Positions 1 through 10,113 are shown, counted from the stretch's first letter. The stretch: 33,124 nucleotides of DNA from Terriglobia bacterium (GCA_020072655.1 JAIQGH010000076.1:1-33124), one strand, 5' to 3'. Notes: generated from the letters alone by a model not told the origin. Made by a program: numbers and translations.

Positions 1-939
1 CGCCAGGTCGGCCGGGCGGTACGCTCCGGTCTTGAGCGAGACCCATATCGCACCCGTTTTACGCAGCTCCTCGACGCGACCGAGAAATGCATCGCGGTCC
101 GCCATGCCGACGCGCGAATGGCGCTCGAACTCGCGGAAGCTGCCGCGATGGAACGCGTCCATGACCAGCGGATTCTCAGGATCGGGCAGCACGACATAGC
201 CGCGCTTCTTCAGCATCTGGGCTTTTTCGAGGTCGCGGATTTTCACTTCGCCGCCGATGTCCTTGGCGCCCTGGCCCCACTTCATCTCCACGGCCTTCAC
301 GCCCAGCTTCCGGATGGCATATTCGTGCACGCCCAGGCGCGTGTCCTCGACGTTGGCCTGGACGATGATTTCACCCCAACCCTCCTCCTGCCATTCGCGG
401 AACGTCCGGACGCGCCACTCCAGCTCGCGGCTGGAAAGCAAATGCCCGTCGGAGAGCTCGGAGTCGGGGTCCATGCCGCAGACGTTTTCGCCCACCGTCA
501 GGCAAGTGCCGGTGATGGCCGCGCCGACCGCCAGGCCTTCCCAGTTGGTCTTGGCGATGTTCGTTGAGCCGAGCGCCGCCAGCATGAAAGGCAGCTTGGA
601 GCGCAGGCCGGGCTTGCGTCCCCAATGGACTTCCAGGTTGACGTTAGGGAAGAGCGCCTTGTCACTCGAGGCCTCGATTCCCCAGGCGCCGGAGGCCCGC
701 CCCAAGATGGTGAAGTGCGAGAGATCCACCGGGTAGGTCTTCGCCGAGGCGGTGGTGATAATGCCGAACGGCTGCGGATAGATCATCTCCGCCCCGCGGT
801 AAGCCGACTTGCCGATCTCGCACATGCCGATGCAGCCGTCGATGCAAGTCGTACACATGCCGCTCGACGGGCTCACCGAATCCTCGGTGCGGTTCTTGGT
901 CAGGGTCGCTGCTGAGGCATTCAGGCGCGAATAACTCAT
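1..939 (-). CDS. FMN-binding glutamate synthase-family protein (3' end outside the window)
   Basis: The gene runs off the left edge; 313 codons are visible. The protein belongs to the GltS FMN-domain family (GltB domain 2). After a short tail it has a four-cysteine motif (C29, C32, C36, C40) that could hold an iron-sulfur cluster, then family stretches such as PFGIITTASAKTYPVDL and GSTNIAKTNWEGLAVGAA, and TVGENVCGMDP. Members bind FMN and usually a [3Fe-4S] cluster; the residues for that cluster would lie in the missing part. The ATG at 939 overlaps the stop of the upstream gene as ATGA, so translation is probably coupled. As the last visible gene of a NuoE/NuoF/HoxU-like operon it probably receives electrons from NAD(P)H through those subunits. 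No glutaminase domain is visible, so glutamate synthesis is not proven. Family assignment is firm; the reaction is inference. Confidence 0.85.
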   Translation of the reverse strand, partial: MSYSRLNASAATLTKNRTEDSVSPSSGMCTTCIDGCIGMCEIGKSAYRGAEMIYPQPFGIITTASAKTYPVDLSHFTILGRASGAWGIEASSDKALFPNVNLEVHWGRKPGLRSKLPFMLAALGSTNIAKTNWEGLAVGAAITGTCLTVGENVCGMDPDSELSDGHLLSSRELEWRVRTFREWQEEGWGEIIVQANVEDTRLGVHEYAIRKLGVKAVEMKWGQGAKDIGGEVKIRDLEKAQMLKKRGYVVLPDPENPLVMDAFHRGSFREFERHSRVGMADRDAFLGRVEELRKTGAIWVSLKTGAYRPADLA

Positions 940-1685
940 AGGAGTTCTCCATGTAGTTTGGGTGGGAGGGGCTTGTGCCACACCCGGTCTTTACTGAGCG
1001 GGCCGGCGAGCCGCAGCGGTCCGGCCAGCTCGCAGGCGGCGCACGGTTCCAGAAAGCACATCGCCTGGTCGTGATAGTGCAGGCAGGCGGGAGAAAAATT
1101 GATGCAAGCGCTGCACAGCACGGTGTCCGGTTTCGCTCCCTGGCAGCGGAGTTCGCAAACGGGACAAATGTACAGGCACGCGCCGCATCGCCGGCAAATC
1201 TCTGACTGCGGGCGGAAGGGACTCCTCACGTCGCGCCGGGCGCCGCGATGAGCGAAGCCAATCGCTCCCGCCTTCATCTGTTCGGCGCATATGCGCACGC
1301 ATTTGCCGCACTGGATGCAATCCTTGAAGGCTGGGGCGAGCCGCACCTCCCGCACGCCGTAACGGCTGGCCAGATCCTGGATGGTTTTCGACTGCGGGCA
1401 GGTCGCCACGTAGAGCTCGAGCAGCAGACGCCGGGCCCGCTCGACACGCTCCGAGTGCGTCTGGACGACCAGGCCTTCCTCGACCGGAAGCGTGCAGGCG
1501 CTCTGCAACCGGTGGCGCGGCGGCAATCCCGCCTCCACCATGCAGAGGCGGCAGGCGCCGTAGGGCTTCAGCCCGTCATCGTGACAGAGCGTGGGGATGG
1601 GAATTCCCAGGAACCGCGCAGCTTCGAGCACCGTCGTCCCGCGCTCCATTTCGATCTCAATACCGTTGATCCGAATTCTGGGCAC
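936..1685 (-). CDS. HoxU/NuoG-N-like iron-sulfur subunit
   Basis: Electron-transfer subunit of about 249 residues, probably cytoplasmic. The N-terminus is a plant-type [2Fe-2S] domain (C34, then YGACRLC, then C64). The region that in NuoG and HoxU carries the His-Cys3 cluster keeps only one cysteine (ATCPQSKTIQDLASRYGV), so that cluster is probably absent. Two ferredoxin-like [4Fe-4S] motifs follow (CIQCGKCVRIC and CRRCGACLYIC). After these comes a tail with eight more cysteines, including CSAC and CAAC, which is unusual and may bind a further cluster. The start is taken as GTG at 1685 because GAGGAG lies five bases upstream; a GTG at 1691 would be too close to it. The stop overlaps the next ATG by four bases. 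It most likely carries electrons between the NuoF-like subunit and the FMN protein. Confidence 0.82.
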   Translation of the reverse strand: MPRIRINGIEIEMERGTTVLEAARFLGIPIPTLCHDDGLKPYGACRLCMVEAGLPPRHRLQSACTLPVEEGLVVQTHSERVERARRLLLELYVATCPQSKTIQDLASRYGVREVRLAPAFKDCIQCGKCVRICAEQMKAGAIGFAHRGARRDVRSPFRPQSEICRRCGACLYICPVCELRCQGAKPDTVLCSACINFSPACLHYHDQAMCFLEPCAACELAGPLRLAGPLSKDRVWHKPLPPKLHGELL

Positions 1686-1691
1686 GACCAC

Positions 1692-1789
1692 TCCTCGCTA
1701 AGAGGAAGCCGGAAGCCAGGAGTCAGATGTCAGAATGGGTGTTCCTCCGTTTTTCCCCATCTGCCATCTACCTCCTACCGCCTGCCGCC
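1692..1789. repeat. Degenerate short-word array in the spacer between two operon genes
   Basis: This 98-base spacer separates the NuoF-like and HoxU-like genes, while the other junctions of the operon overlap or nearly touch. On the minus strand it reads as runs of related words (GGCGGCAGGCGGTAGG, AGGTAGATGGCAGATGG), starting directly after the TGA of the NuoF-like gene, then GGAAGCC-type words near the next start. The same word family occurs at 10885-10916, 11484-11520, 24798-24826 and 31683-31715. No gene is seen. Confidence 0.7.
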
Positions 1790-3709
1790 TCACTCCACCA
1801 GTATGGCCCTGGGCTGGCACACCTCAATGCAAGCCCCACACTTGGTGCAACGGGCGTTCTCGATGACGTGCGCCTGCTTCTTCTCGCCGAGGATGGCTTC
1901 TGCGGTGCAGACTCGCACGCAGGCTCCACAGCCGTCGCAAATCGTAGGTTCGATCCGGTAGGCGATAAGCTCGCGGCAGACCTTGGCCGGACAGCGCTTT
2001 TCGCGCACGTGGGCCAGATACTCATCGCGGAAATAGCGGAGCGTGGAAAGAACCGGATTGGGCGCCGTCTGGCCCAAACCGCACAGGGATGTTTCGCGCA
2101 CCATCCAGCCGAGGTCCTCGAGCAGGGGAAGATCTTCCTCGCGGCCCTGGCCCTGCGAGATGTGGGTCACGATCTGCTGCATCCTCTGCAGACCCTCGCG
2201 GCAGGAAAAGCATTTTCCGCAGGACTCGTCGGCCAGGAAGGTGAGGAAGAACTTGGCGATATCCACCATGCAGGTGGAATCGTCCATGACGATCATGCCG
2301 CCCGAGCCCATGATGGTGCCGGCGCTCGTCAGCCCTTCGTAATCGACGGGCGTCTCGAGCAGGCTTTCCGTAACGCAGCCGCCCGAGGGCCCGCCGGTTT
2401 GGATGGCCTTAAATCGGCGCCCTTCCGGCACGCCTCCGCCAATCTCTTCCACGACCTTGCGCAGCGTGATGCCCAGCGGGACTTCGACCAGAGCCGTGTT
2501 CTTGACCGCGCCGACCAGGCAGAATGTCTTCGTGCCTTTACTCGACTTCGTTCCCAATTGGGCGTACCAGTCGCCGCCCCGCATGACGATGAGCGGGATA
2601 TCCGCCCAGGTCTCGACGTTGTTGATGCAGGTGGGCTTCCCTCCGAGACCCCGCTCGGCCGGAAACGGCGGGCGCTGACGGGGCTCGCCCACGCGGCCTT
2701 CGAGCGAGGCAATCAGCGCCGTCTCCTCACCACAAACGAACGCTCCGGCGCCCTTGGCGATGCGGATGCGGAAACTGAAGCCGCTGCCAAAGATCTTCTC
2801 GCCCAGAAGGCCGGCGGCTTCCGCCTGCGCAATCGCTTCGTGCATGCGGGTGACCGCCAGCGGATATTCCTCGCGCACGTAAACGATGCCTTCCGCCGCG
2901 CCCATGGCATACGCCCCGATGCACATCCCTTCCAGCACCGAGTGCGGGTCACTTTCGAGCAGCGTTCGGTTCATGTACGCGCCGGGATCGCCCTCGTCGG
3001 CGTTGCAGATGACGTATTTAAGCGTGGCCCTCTGGTTGGCGACGGTCTCCCACTTCTTTCCCGTGGGGTAGCCTGCCCCGCCTCGGCCGCGCAACTCCGA
3101 GCGCGTGACCTCCGCGATCACCTCATGCGGCTGCATCGCCGTGAGAACTCTGTGGAGCGCAAAGTAGCCGCCGCGGGCAATGTGCTCATCAAGGCTCCTG
3201 GGATCGATAATGCCGCAGTTGCGCGACGCCCAGCGGACCTGATGGCGGAAAAGTGGCAGGTCTTGGTAACGCGGCACGCCGTCCACGCGCGTCGTCTGCC
3301 GTGCATAACGCAGCCGCTTGCCAGTGAGTGGATTTTCGTAGCCCGAAAGAAAGCCAACGGCCCATTTGGGTTGGAGATCGCCCCGCTCGAGGCCGCGCAC
3401 CAACTCGCGGGCCTTGCGAGTATCCATGCGGCCATAAGTAATGCGCGGCTGACCGGGAAGCTGGACATCAACAAGCGGTTCCATACCGCACCAGCCGATA
3501 CAGCCGGTCGCGGCCAGGACATAGTCGAGCTTGCGGTGCTGGAGCTCGTCCCGGAGCGCTTCAAAGACCTCGTCCGCGCCGGTCGCCAACCCGCAGGTGC
3601 CCATGCCGACGAGAATCTTTGGTTGCTCGGGAAGCAGGGTCCGCCGTCCGCGGGCGGCGGCTAGGCGAAGGTGAGTAAGGGTGGCGAGCCGTGCCGGTGC
3701 GACGTTCAT
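1790..3709 (-). CDS. NuoF/HndC-like NAD(P)H-oxidising flavoprotein with C-terminal ferredoxin domain
   Basis: Diaphorase subunit of about 639 residues. Order of domains: a thioredoxin-like [2Fe-2S] domain (C39, C70, C74), the NuoF core with the FMN/NAD motif GRGGAGYPTGKKW at about 208-220 and NADEGDPGA at about 236-244, an SLBB-like region, the [4Fe-4S] motif SCGKCFSC at about 496-503 with C543, and a C-terminal pair of [4Fe-4S] motifs (C591, C594, C597, C601 and C621, C624, C627, C631). This layout is that of HndC/HydB, the beta subunit of NAD(P)-linked and electron-bifurcating hydrogenases, rather than plain NuoF. ATG at 3709 lies four bases after the stop of the NuoE-like gene; an upstream TTG at 3733 is an alternative. 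No hydrogenase catalytic subunit is present. It probably takes electrons from NAD(P)H or bifurcates; the partner is the GltS-like protein. Confidence 0.9.
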   Translation of the reverse strand: MNVAPARLATLTHLRLAAARGRRTLLPEQPKILVGMGTCGLATGADEVFEALRDELQHRKLDYVLAATGCIGWCGMEPLVDVQLPGQPRITYGRMDTRKARELVRGLERGDLQPKWAVGFLSGYENPLTGKRLRYARQTTRVDGVPRYQDLPLFRHQVRWASRNCGIIDPRSLDEHIARGGYFALHRVLTAMQPHEVIAEVTRSELRGRGGAGYPTGKKWETVANQRATLKYVICNADEGDPGAYMNRTLLESDPHSVLEGMCIGAYAMGAAEGIVYVREEYPLAVTRMHEAIAQAEAAGLLGEKIFGSGFSFRIRIAKGAGAFVCGEETALIASLEGRVGEPRQRPPFPAERGLGGKPTCINNVETWADIPLIVMRGGDWYAQLGTKSSKGTKTFCLVGAVKNTALVEVPLGITLRKVVEEIGGGVPEGRRFKAIQTGGPSGGCVTESLLETPVDYEGLTSAGTIMGSGGMIVMDDSTCMVDIAKFFLTFLADESCGKCFSCREGLQRMQQIVTHISQGQGREEDLPLLEDLGWMVRETSLCGLGQTAPNPVLSTLRYFRDEYLAHVREKRCPAKVCRELIAYRIEPTICDGCGACVRVCTAEAILGEKKQAHVIENARCTKCGACIEVCQPRAILVE

Positions 3710-3713
3710 GAGT

Positions 3714-4187
3714 CTACGCAGCCACTTCGGCAAGCGAGCGGTAACGTTCCAGGATCCTCGGAATCCTGCTCTGCTTCAGGTGGCCATAAATGCGCTGGTC
3801 CACGCGCATAATCGGGCCCAGCGCACAGCAGCCGAGACAACGCACCGGCTGGACGTTGAAAGCGTAATCGGCGGTCGTGCCACTGGACGTCAAATTAAGT
3901 TCTTTCAGCACGCGGTCCAAGATCCGCTGGCCCCCGCGCACATGGCAGGCGGTGCCTGTGCACACGTGGATCTGGTGGTGGCCGCGCGGCGCCAGGCTGA
4001 AACAGTTGTAGAAAGTGGCGACGTGATAGACCTCGGCGAGAGGAACCTGGAAACGCCGCGATACGGCCCGCAGCGTCGCCTCGGGTAGGAAATGAAACTG
4101 CGTCTGGATTTCCTGCAATGCCGGAATCAGGTTGTCCGGACGCGCCCACAAACCGGACAGGATCTCATCCACAGCAGCCGACACCAT
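3714..4187 (-). CDS. NuoE/HoxE-like [2Fe-2S] subunit
   Basis: A 157-residue member of the 24 kDa subunit family. The N-terminal helical part is followed by a thioredoxin-like domain with the classical ligands C76-x4-C81 (CTGTAC) and C117-x3-C121 (CLGCC), which bind one [2Fe-2S] cluster next to the FMN of the NuoF-like partner. The start is taken as ATG at 4187, preceded by a weak GGGGG; a GTG at 4277 in the same frame would add 30 residues with no family likeness. It is the first gene of the operon, with a probable promoter about 200 bases upstream and a structured leader between. Confidence 0.9.
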   Translation of the reverse strand: MVSAAVDEILSGLWARPDNLIPALQEIQTQFHFLPEATLRAVSRRFQVPLAEVYHVATFYNCFSLAPRGHHQIHVCTGTACHVRGGQRILDRVLKELNLTSSGTTADYAFNVQPVRCLGCCALGPIMRVDQRIYGHLKQSRIPRILERYRSLAEVAA

Positions 4188-4298
4188 AAGTACGCCCCCG
4201 TTCCCCAGGACAACGATCCCCCACGTCCTCTCACCGCTACCTCGGCTAAGGCATCTGGTATGCAAAAGCGGCGGCACAGCCGGGCGGCTGGTACGGCG

Positions 4299-4334
4299 GT
4301 TTCACGTTTAATTTCAGCAGATTAAGCATGAAAC
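4299..4334 (-). promoter_or_regulatory. Nested hairpin in the leader of the NuoE-like operon
   Basis: Outer arms GTTTCA and TGAAAC and inner arms TTAAT and ATTAA pair exactly, separated by a three-by-three internal loop, with an eight-base apical loop. It lies in the predicted long 5' leader of the operon. It matches no riboswitch known to me; its role is unknown. Confidence 0.4.
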
Positions 4335-4383
4335 GTTCCGCCTTTCGGAAAGCCGTCGTGGGCAGGGCTCGAGGCACTGCGCC

Positions 4384-4415
4384 AGTATACACAGAATTTT
4401 TTATCTGAACGATAA
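4384..4415 (-). promoter_or_regulatory. Candidate promoter and operator of the NuoE-like operon
   Basis: On the minus strand a -10 candidate TATACT lies at 4389-4384. Over the place of the -35 box is an inverted repeat TTATC-N5-GATAA (4401-4415), extended by flanking T and A to seven base pairs. No good -35 hexamer is visible, which suits activator-dependent transcription or repression at this palindrome. The predicted leader is about 190 bases. Confidence 0.45.
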
Positions 4416-4696
4416 AATTTTTTTATGGAGAGTGAAGGCACGCAGTTCAGGGCTCCGCGGTTTTGCTCGGGGGGTTACGCCGCGTGACGAATGGCAGTGG
4501 GGACATGCGCGCCCGTCAAAAAAGCCTATGCCTAAGCTCTGCAAAACTGCTGACAGACGTCAATGATCGCCTTGCTTCGAGCTGCGCTTGACTCTCGTCG
4601 CCCAGGAAACGGATAATCGCGCCTCCGGCGGCAAGAAGAGGGTAACTAGCCACCGGCTGCGGGACTTCGCGGGCGCCTGAGCATCTGAATCCCTCC
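4416..4696. other. Intergenic region with no recognised gene
   Basis: This stretch lies between the divergent NuoE-like operon and the MEDS gene. No convincing ORF, RNA gene or terminator is visible. It has little of the repeat material that fills most other gaps of the window. Confidence 0.5.
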
Positions 4697-4706
4697 GGAG
4701 CGACTC

Positions 4707-5411
4707 TTGCCCCCAGCGCTATTGACGCATCTCGTTGGCGGGATTCCTCTTCTCCAGCACGAACACGTCGCGGTGCTTTACCGCGGCCAGGCGGAAGCCT
4801 ATCGCCACGCGGGCTTTCTCGCCGAGGGTTTGGGCCGCGGCGACCTGTGCTATTACCTTGCCCCGCGCTCCTATCACGGCGAGATGCTGGCGCGGCTGCG
4901 CGGTCAAGTGCCCGCCCTGGAAGGCTGCCTGTGCTCCGGCCTTCTAAGCATCGAAGAGGGGCCGCATGACTTCTCGACCTTGCGGAAAACCTGCCAGCGG
5001 ATTTTCCTCGAGGCGGAGCGCGAGCGGGCGCCGGCGGTCCGCTGGCTCGAAGAAGGCATCTGGCCGCAGCCCGCGGGGTTCCCGATGCCGAACTTCTTCG
5101 AATTCCACGCCCTGCTCAACTATCAGGTGAAGCATTATCCGAGCGTGGCACTCTGCCAGTACGACCTCAACCAGTTCGAAGCGCGGCACCTGTTCAGCGC
5201 CATCGCCGTGCATCGCCACCTGATCGTCCAGGGAACGCTCGTCCGCGACAACCCTTTTTACATTCCCGCCGAGAAGTTCATCCCCCTCTCACCCGAGGAG
5301 CGCGAACGCGACCTGCTCCAACTCTTCCGCGAAGTGGGCTTCGAGGTCGAGCGCCTGCTCGCCGCCCTCGCCGGCTATGGCCGCCTGCGCCCGGAGAGCG
5401 GAAACCCTTGA
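4707..5411 (+). CDS. MEDS-domain protein (DcmR-like sensory domain)
   Basis: A stand-alone sensory protein of 234 residues. It matches the MEDS domain, named from methanogen and methylotroph DcmR sensory proteins: the opening HEHVAVLY, a middle ending in GEMLARLR, LRWLEEG-like text (VRWLEEGIW), and the family signature ALCQYDLNQF. Such proteins usually occur as regulators or as input modules of kinases and respond to small organic ligands or redox state; here no output domain is attached. The start is a TTG at 4707, chosen because GGAG lies six bases upstream and no better ATG exists. It is divergent from the NuoE-like operon, so it might regulate it, but this is only position. Domain call is good, function unknown. 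Confidence 0.8.
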   Translation: MPPALLTHLVGGIPLLQHEHVAVLYRGQAEAYRHAGFLAEGLGRGDLCYYLAPRSYHGEMLARLRGQVPALEGCLCSGLLSIEEGPHDFSTLRKTCQRIFLEAERERAPAVRWLEEGIWPQPAGFPMPNFFEFHALLNYQVKHYPSVALCQYDLNQFEARHLFSAIAVHRHLIVQGTLVRDNPFYIPAEKFIPLSPEERERDLLQLFREVGFEVERLLAALAGYGRLRPESGNP

Positions 5412-5416
5412 TGCAG

Positions 5417-5467
5417 GATTGACTCATCGTTCCATCGGTTCATCGGGCCATTGACCCGATCACTCAA
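5417..5467. repeat. ATTGA/ATCGG word array
   Basis: A run of degenerate eight- to nine-base words (GACTCATCG, TTCCATCGG, TTCATCGGG, CCATTGACC, CACTCAATA) directly after the MEDS stop codon. The same word type occurs at 23755-23800 and 24752-24790. Confidence 0.6.
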
Positions 5468-5548
5468 TACCTCAGTGGCCCGGTTTTCCGGCTTCTGACC
5501 TGCGGGGGGCAATTGTTTCAGGAGGGGCAATGCAGTAGGATAGAACTT

Positions 5549-5761
5549 ATGAACGAACTGATCTTCGAGGTCACGCAGGAAGCCGACGGAGGGTTCGTCG
5601 CCGAGTGCCTGTCGGAGGGCATCTTTACTCAGGCCGGCACCTGGGAAGAGTTGCGTCGGAATGTTAGAGAAGCCACTGCGGCCTACTTCTTTGACCGCAA
5701 GGAACAGCCTGCGTCACTTCGTCTCCACCTGGTCCGGGACGAGGTTTTGGCCAACGGATGA
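5549..5761 (+). CDS. HicB-like antitoxin, orphan
   Basis: A 70-residue protein with the HicB fold pattern: an opening strand NELIFEVTQEADGGFVAEC, the turn GIFTQAGTWEELRRNVREA typical of the partly RNase H-like antitoxin, and a short tail. HicB proteins neutralise the HicA mRNA interferase and often repress their own operon. ATG at 5549 follows AGGA by eight bases. Its stop overlaps an ATG as ATGA, as when hicA follows, but that frame reads only M-K-L-L before a TAA, and a double-hairpin repeat begins 17 bases after this stop. So no HicA is encoded; the antitoxin seems to have outlived its toxin. The family call is likely, not certain. Confidence 0.7.
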   Translation: MNELIFEVTQEADGGFVAECLSEGIFTQAGTWEELRRNVREATAAYFFDRKEQPASLRLHLVRDEVLANG

Positions 5762-5778
5762 AACTTCTTTAAGCAAAT

Positions 5779-5870
5779 GTAGCGCAAGTCTCGCCTCGTG
5801 GACTTGCGGCTTCTCGAGGTTGTTCAAGAACTGGAAAAGCCGCAAGATTGAAAAGCGAATCTTGCGTTAC
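5779..5870. repeat. Double-hairpin element (copy 1)
   Basis: Outer arms GTAGCGCAAG and CTTGCGTTAC. Hairpin one is CGCAAGTC with GACTTGCG (eight of eight, 5783-5808); hairpin two is CGCAAGATT with AATCTTGCG (nine of nine, 5841-5866). Both hairpins share the basal stem CGCAAG. No T-run follows, so it is not a typical terminator. Confidence 0.75.
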
Positions 5871-5879
5871 TTGCTTCCC

Positions 5880-6560
5880 TTACGGTAATTCAAGACGATC
5901 TCCAAGCACGAGCGTGCTGCCCACGAGCCGTTGGTTCGGGTGCAGGTCTAGCCGACCTTTGCATCTGTTTCTCCAATAAAGTTCCCAGCTAATTCTGAAA
6001 GGAGAAGGCTCAGCAATTGGTTCCCGCGCGTCTGTTGATTCCTCAGTCCTCGTGAGTACCACTCTGTCCACATACTTAAGTAATCGGCTGGTGCCCTCGC
6101 AAACGAGCGGGCAGTCTTCAATCACCTGCGAATACAGTCGTAAGAAATTCGACCACTCCTCGCCTTCACAGATGCGTGAGGGGAGTTCATGGGATCTCAA
6201 GAATTCTCGGAGCTGATCCCTGAATTTGCTGAGGTAAAGCAATTCAACAAACCGGTTTAGCTCTGCGGGAGGAGTACCACTTCCGAAAGATTGCGACAAC
6301 CATTCATCTACGCTGGCTACGAAATCCTTCGCTTGCCTTCTGTCCATCCAGGCGTGCATGGCCCAATCACAGTAAAACTTCAGCGATTCAAATTGCGAGG
6401 CGTCATCCAATAGGTCTAGGAGCTTCCGTACCTCAACGAGGACATAAACGACGCGACACTCGGTGAGCGCCTGTTCACCTACCACCCCGCGAAGCTTACG
6501 AACTATAGCGTCCTCCACGCGGTCCCCCCTGATTCTAAGAATTGCAGTGTAAAGTACCAA
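5880..6560 (-). CDS. Uncharacterised protein
   Basis: I do not recognise a named family. The 226-residue product is mostly helical by composition and has the stretch ALTECRVVYVLVEVRKLLDLL followed by LKFYCDWAMHAWMDR, which recalls small uncharacterised proteins found scattered in bacteria. No signal peptide or membrane segment is seen. Base composition is lower in GC than its neighbours, which suggests transfer. A TTG at 6560 opens the frame but has no ribosome binding site and touches a repeat element; a GTG at 6518 with GGGGGG five bases upstream is an alternative start. It stands alone between two repeat elements. Confidence 0.6.
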   Translation of the reverse strand: MVLYTAILRIRGDRVEDAIVRKLRGVVGEQALTECRVVYVLVEVRKLLDLLDDASQFESLKFYCDWAMHAWMDRRQAKDFVASVDEWLSQSFGSGTPPAELNRFVELLYLSKFRDQLREFLRSHELPSRICEGEEWSNFLRLYSQVIEDCPLVCEGTSRLLKYVDRVVLTRTEESTDAREPIAEPSPFRISWELYWRNRCKGRLDLHPNQRLVGSTLVLGDRLELP

Positions 6561-6563
6561 GAG

Positions 6564-6647
6564 GCCACGGTTGAATCGTTCCCTGATTCAACCGTGTGTT
6601 TGTCGTCACGGAATAGGCCACGGTTCTAAGAGCCCGAACCGTGGCTA
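6564..6647. repeat. Double-hairpin element (copy 2)
   Basis: Hairpin one is CACGGTTGAATC with its exact complement (12 base pairs, 6566-6596). Hairpin two is GCCACGGTTC with its exact complement (10 base pairs, 6617-6645). The two share the basal stem CCACGGTT, and the outer ends read GCCACGG and CCGTGGCTAC. Confidence 0.8.
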
Positions 6648-6665
6648 CAATCGCCCGTACTGGAA

Positions 6666-6690
6666 TGCCGGCCCGAAGGCCGGCACTACA
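6666..6690. repeat. GCCGGCC hairpin with GATGTAG tail at the clpB stop
   Basis: TGCCGGCC and GGCCGGCA pair exactly around CGAA. On the minus strand GATGTAGTGCCGGCC starts inside the clpB stop (TGATGTAG). A relative sits at the glpK 3' end (17472-17516). Confidence 0.65.
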
Positions 6691-9345
<2,655 letters not shown>

Positions 9346-9348
9346 GTT

Positions 9349-9412
9349 GAAACTCGAAAATAGAAATTCGAAACTGGAAATTCGAAACTCGAAACCCGGG
9401 ACCAGAAACCTG
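9349..9412. repeat. GAAATTCGAAACT word array against the clpB start
   Basis: Four to five degenerate copies of GAAATTCGAAACT-like words end three bases before the clpB start codon, in the place of a ribosome binding site. This word type is not seen elsewhere in the window. Confidence 0.65.
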
Positions 9413-9577
9413 ATGGGTTCGCCCTTGATTCCCGATGCGACCGCCAGAATCTCAAATCGGTGATTGGAGATTCCGGGTTCAAAAAGCGACCGCGCCGGGT
9501 CGCGCAAAGCTTGCGGCCGCGGCGCGGTGCTTGGTTGCCGGATCTCACGCGAGCGCGATTGGCGCCGCCACCGACGC
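9413..9577. other. hsp20-clpB spacer with hairpins
   Basis: No gene is seen. A hairpin at 9448-9472 pairs AATCTC with GAGATT and AATC with GATT. A second GC-rich palindromic stretch (9487-9525) holds GCGACC and GGTCGC and several GCGGCCGC-like words. Neither has a T-run. Confidence 0.4.
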
Positions 9578-10030
9578 TTAGTTCTTGCTGACGTCGATTT
9601 TGATGGTCTTGGGCTTCGCCTCTTCCCGCTTGGGCAGCGTCAGCGTCAGCAGCCCGTCTTTGTATTCCGCCTTCACCTTCTCCGCGTTGATCGAGCTGGG
9701 CAGCGAGAAGCTGCGCGCAAACGACCCGTAGGACCGCTCTACCCGATGGTAGTTCTCCTGCTTGACTTCCTTTTCGAACTTCCGCTCGCCTTTCAGATAG
9801 AGCGTGTTGTCCTCCACCCTGACTTCCACGTCTTTGGGGTCAACGCCCGGCAGCTCCGCCTTGAGCACGATGTCATTCTCGTTCTCGTAGATATCCACCG
9901 GCGGGGCCCAGGTGCGCGTGGAAAGTTCGCCCTCACCGAAGAACGGCACAAAGGCTTCTTTGAACAGGCGGTCGAACTCCCGCTGTGTGGTCATCAGGTC
10001 CCGGAATGGCTCCCACCTAATAATCGCCAT
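9578..10030 (-). CDS. Small heat-shock protein, Hsp20/alpha-crystallin family
   Basis: ATP-independent holdase chaperone of 150 residues, cytoplasmic. The alpha-crystallin domain is complete: [20 protein letters not shown] opens it, GERKFEKE and the strand [16 protein letters not shown] follow, and [14 protein letters not shown] closes it with the conserved G-x-L motif. The start ATG at 10030 has a strong AAGGAGG upstream. A good promoter lies at 10113-10085, giving a leader of about 50 bases. With clpB it forms a heat-shock module. No CIRCE element is visible. Confidence 0.95.
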   Translation of the reverse strand: MAIIRWEPFRDLMTTQREFDRLFKEAFVPFFGEGELSTRTWAPPVDIYENENDIVLKAELPGVDPKDVEVRVEDNTLYLKGERKFEKEVKQENYHRVERSYGSFARSFSLPSSINAEKVKAEYKDGLLTLTLPKREEAKPKTIKIDVSKN

Positions 10031-10084
10031 GGTTACTTACCTCCTTCTCTCCATAAGGCTTCTTCTCAGTCTTAGTAGATGCAC

Positions 10085-10113
10085 AGCATATAATATGCGT
10101 TGCTGCTTGTCAA
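10085..10113 (-). promoter_or_regulatory. Promoter of hsp20 with overlapping palindromes
   Basis: On the minus strand TTGACA (10113-10108) and TATGCT (10090-10085) are 17 bases apart. The -35 box lies in CTTGTCAAG and the -10 region in GCATATAATATGC, two odd palindromes that could be operators. The box sequences suit the housekeeping sigma factor better than sigma-32. Confidence 0.6.

Noticed and set aside
1727-3664. 645-codon open frame on the plus strand
   Set aside because: Antisense to the NuoF/HndC-like gene, which is clearly real. The frame begins in a repeat array.
1-4187. [NiFe] or [FeFe] hydrogenase operon
   Set aside because: Although the NuoE, NuoF and HoxU-like subunits suggest it, no hydrogenase catalytic subunit is present and the fourth gene is a GltS-family protein.
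5783-5866. Intrinsic terminator pair after the HicB gene
   Set aside because: The hairpins are strong but no T-run follows, and the same layout recurs in other positions, including between genes where termination is not needed.
9346-9507. N-terminal extension of ClpB by 54 residues
   Set aside because: ClpB proteins start at the MATRFDRFT-like text. The extension encodes the repeat array.
10081-10113. HspR (HAIR) or CIRCE operator before hsp20
   Set aside because: CTTGTCAAG resembles half of the HAIR site but the spacing and the second half do not match, and no CIRCE half-sites are present.
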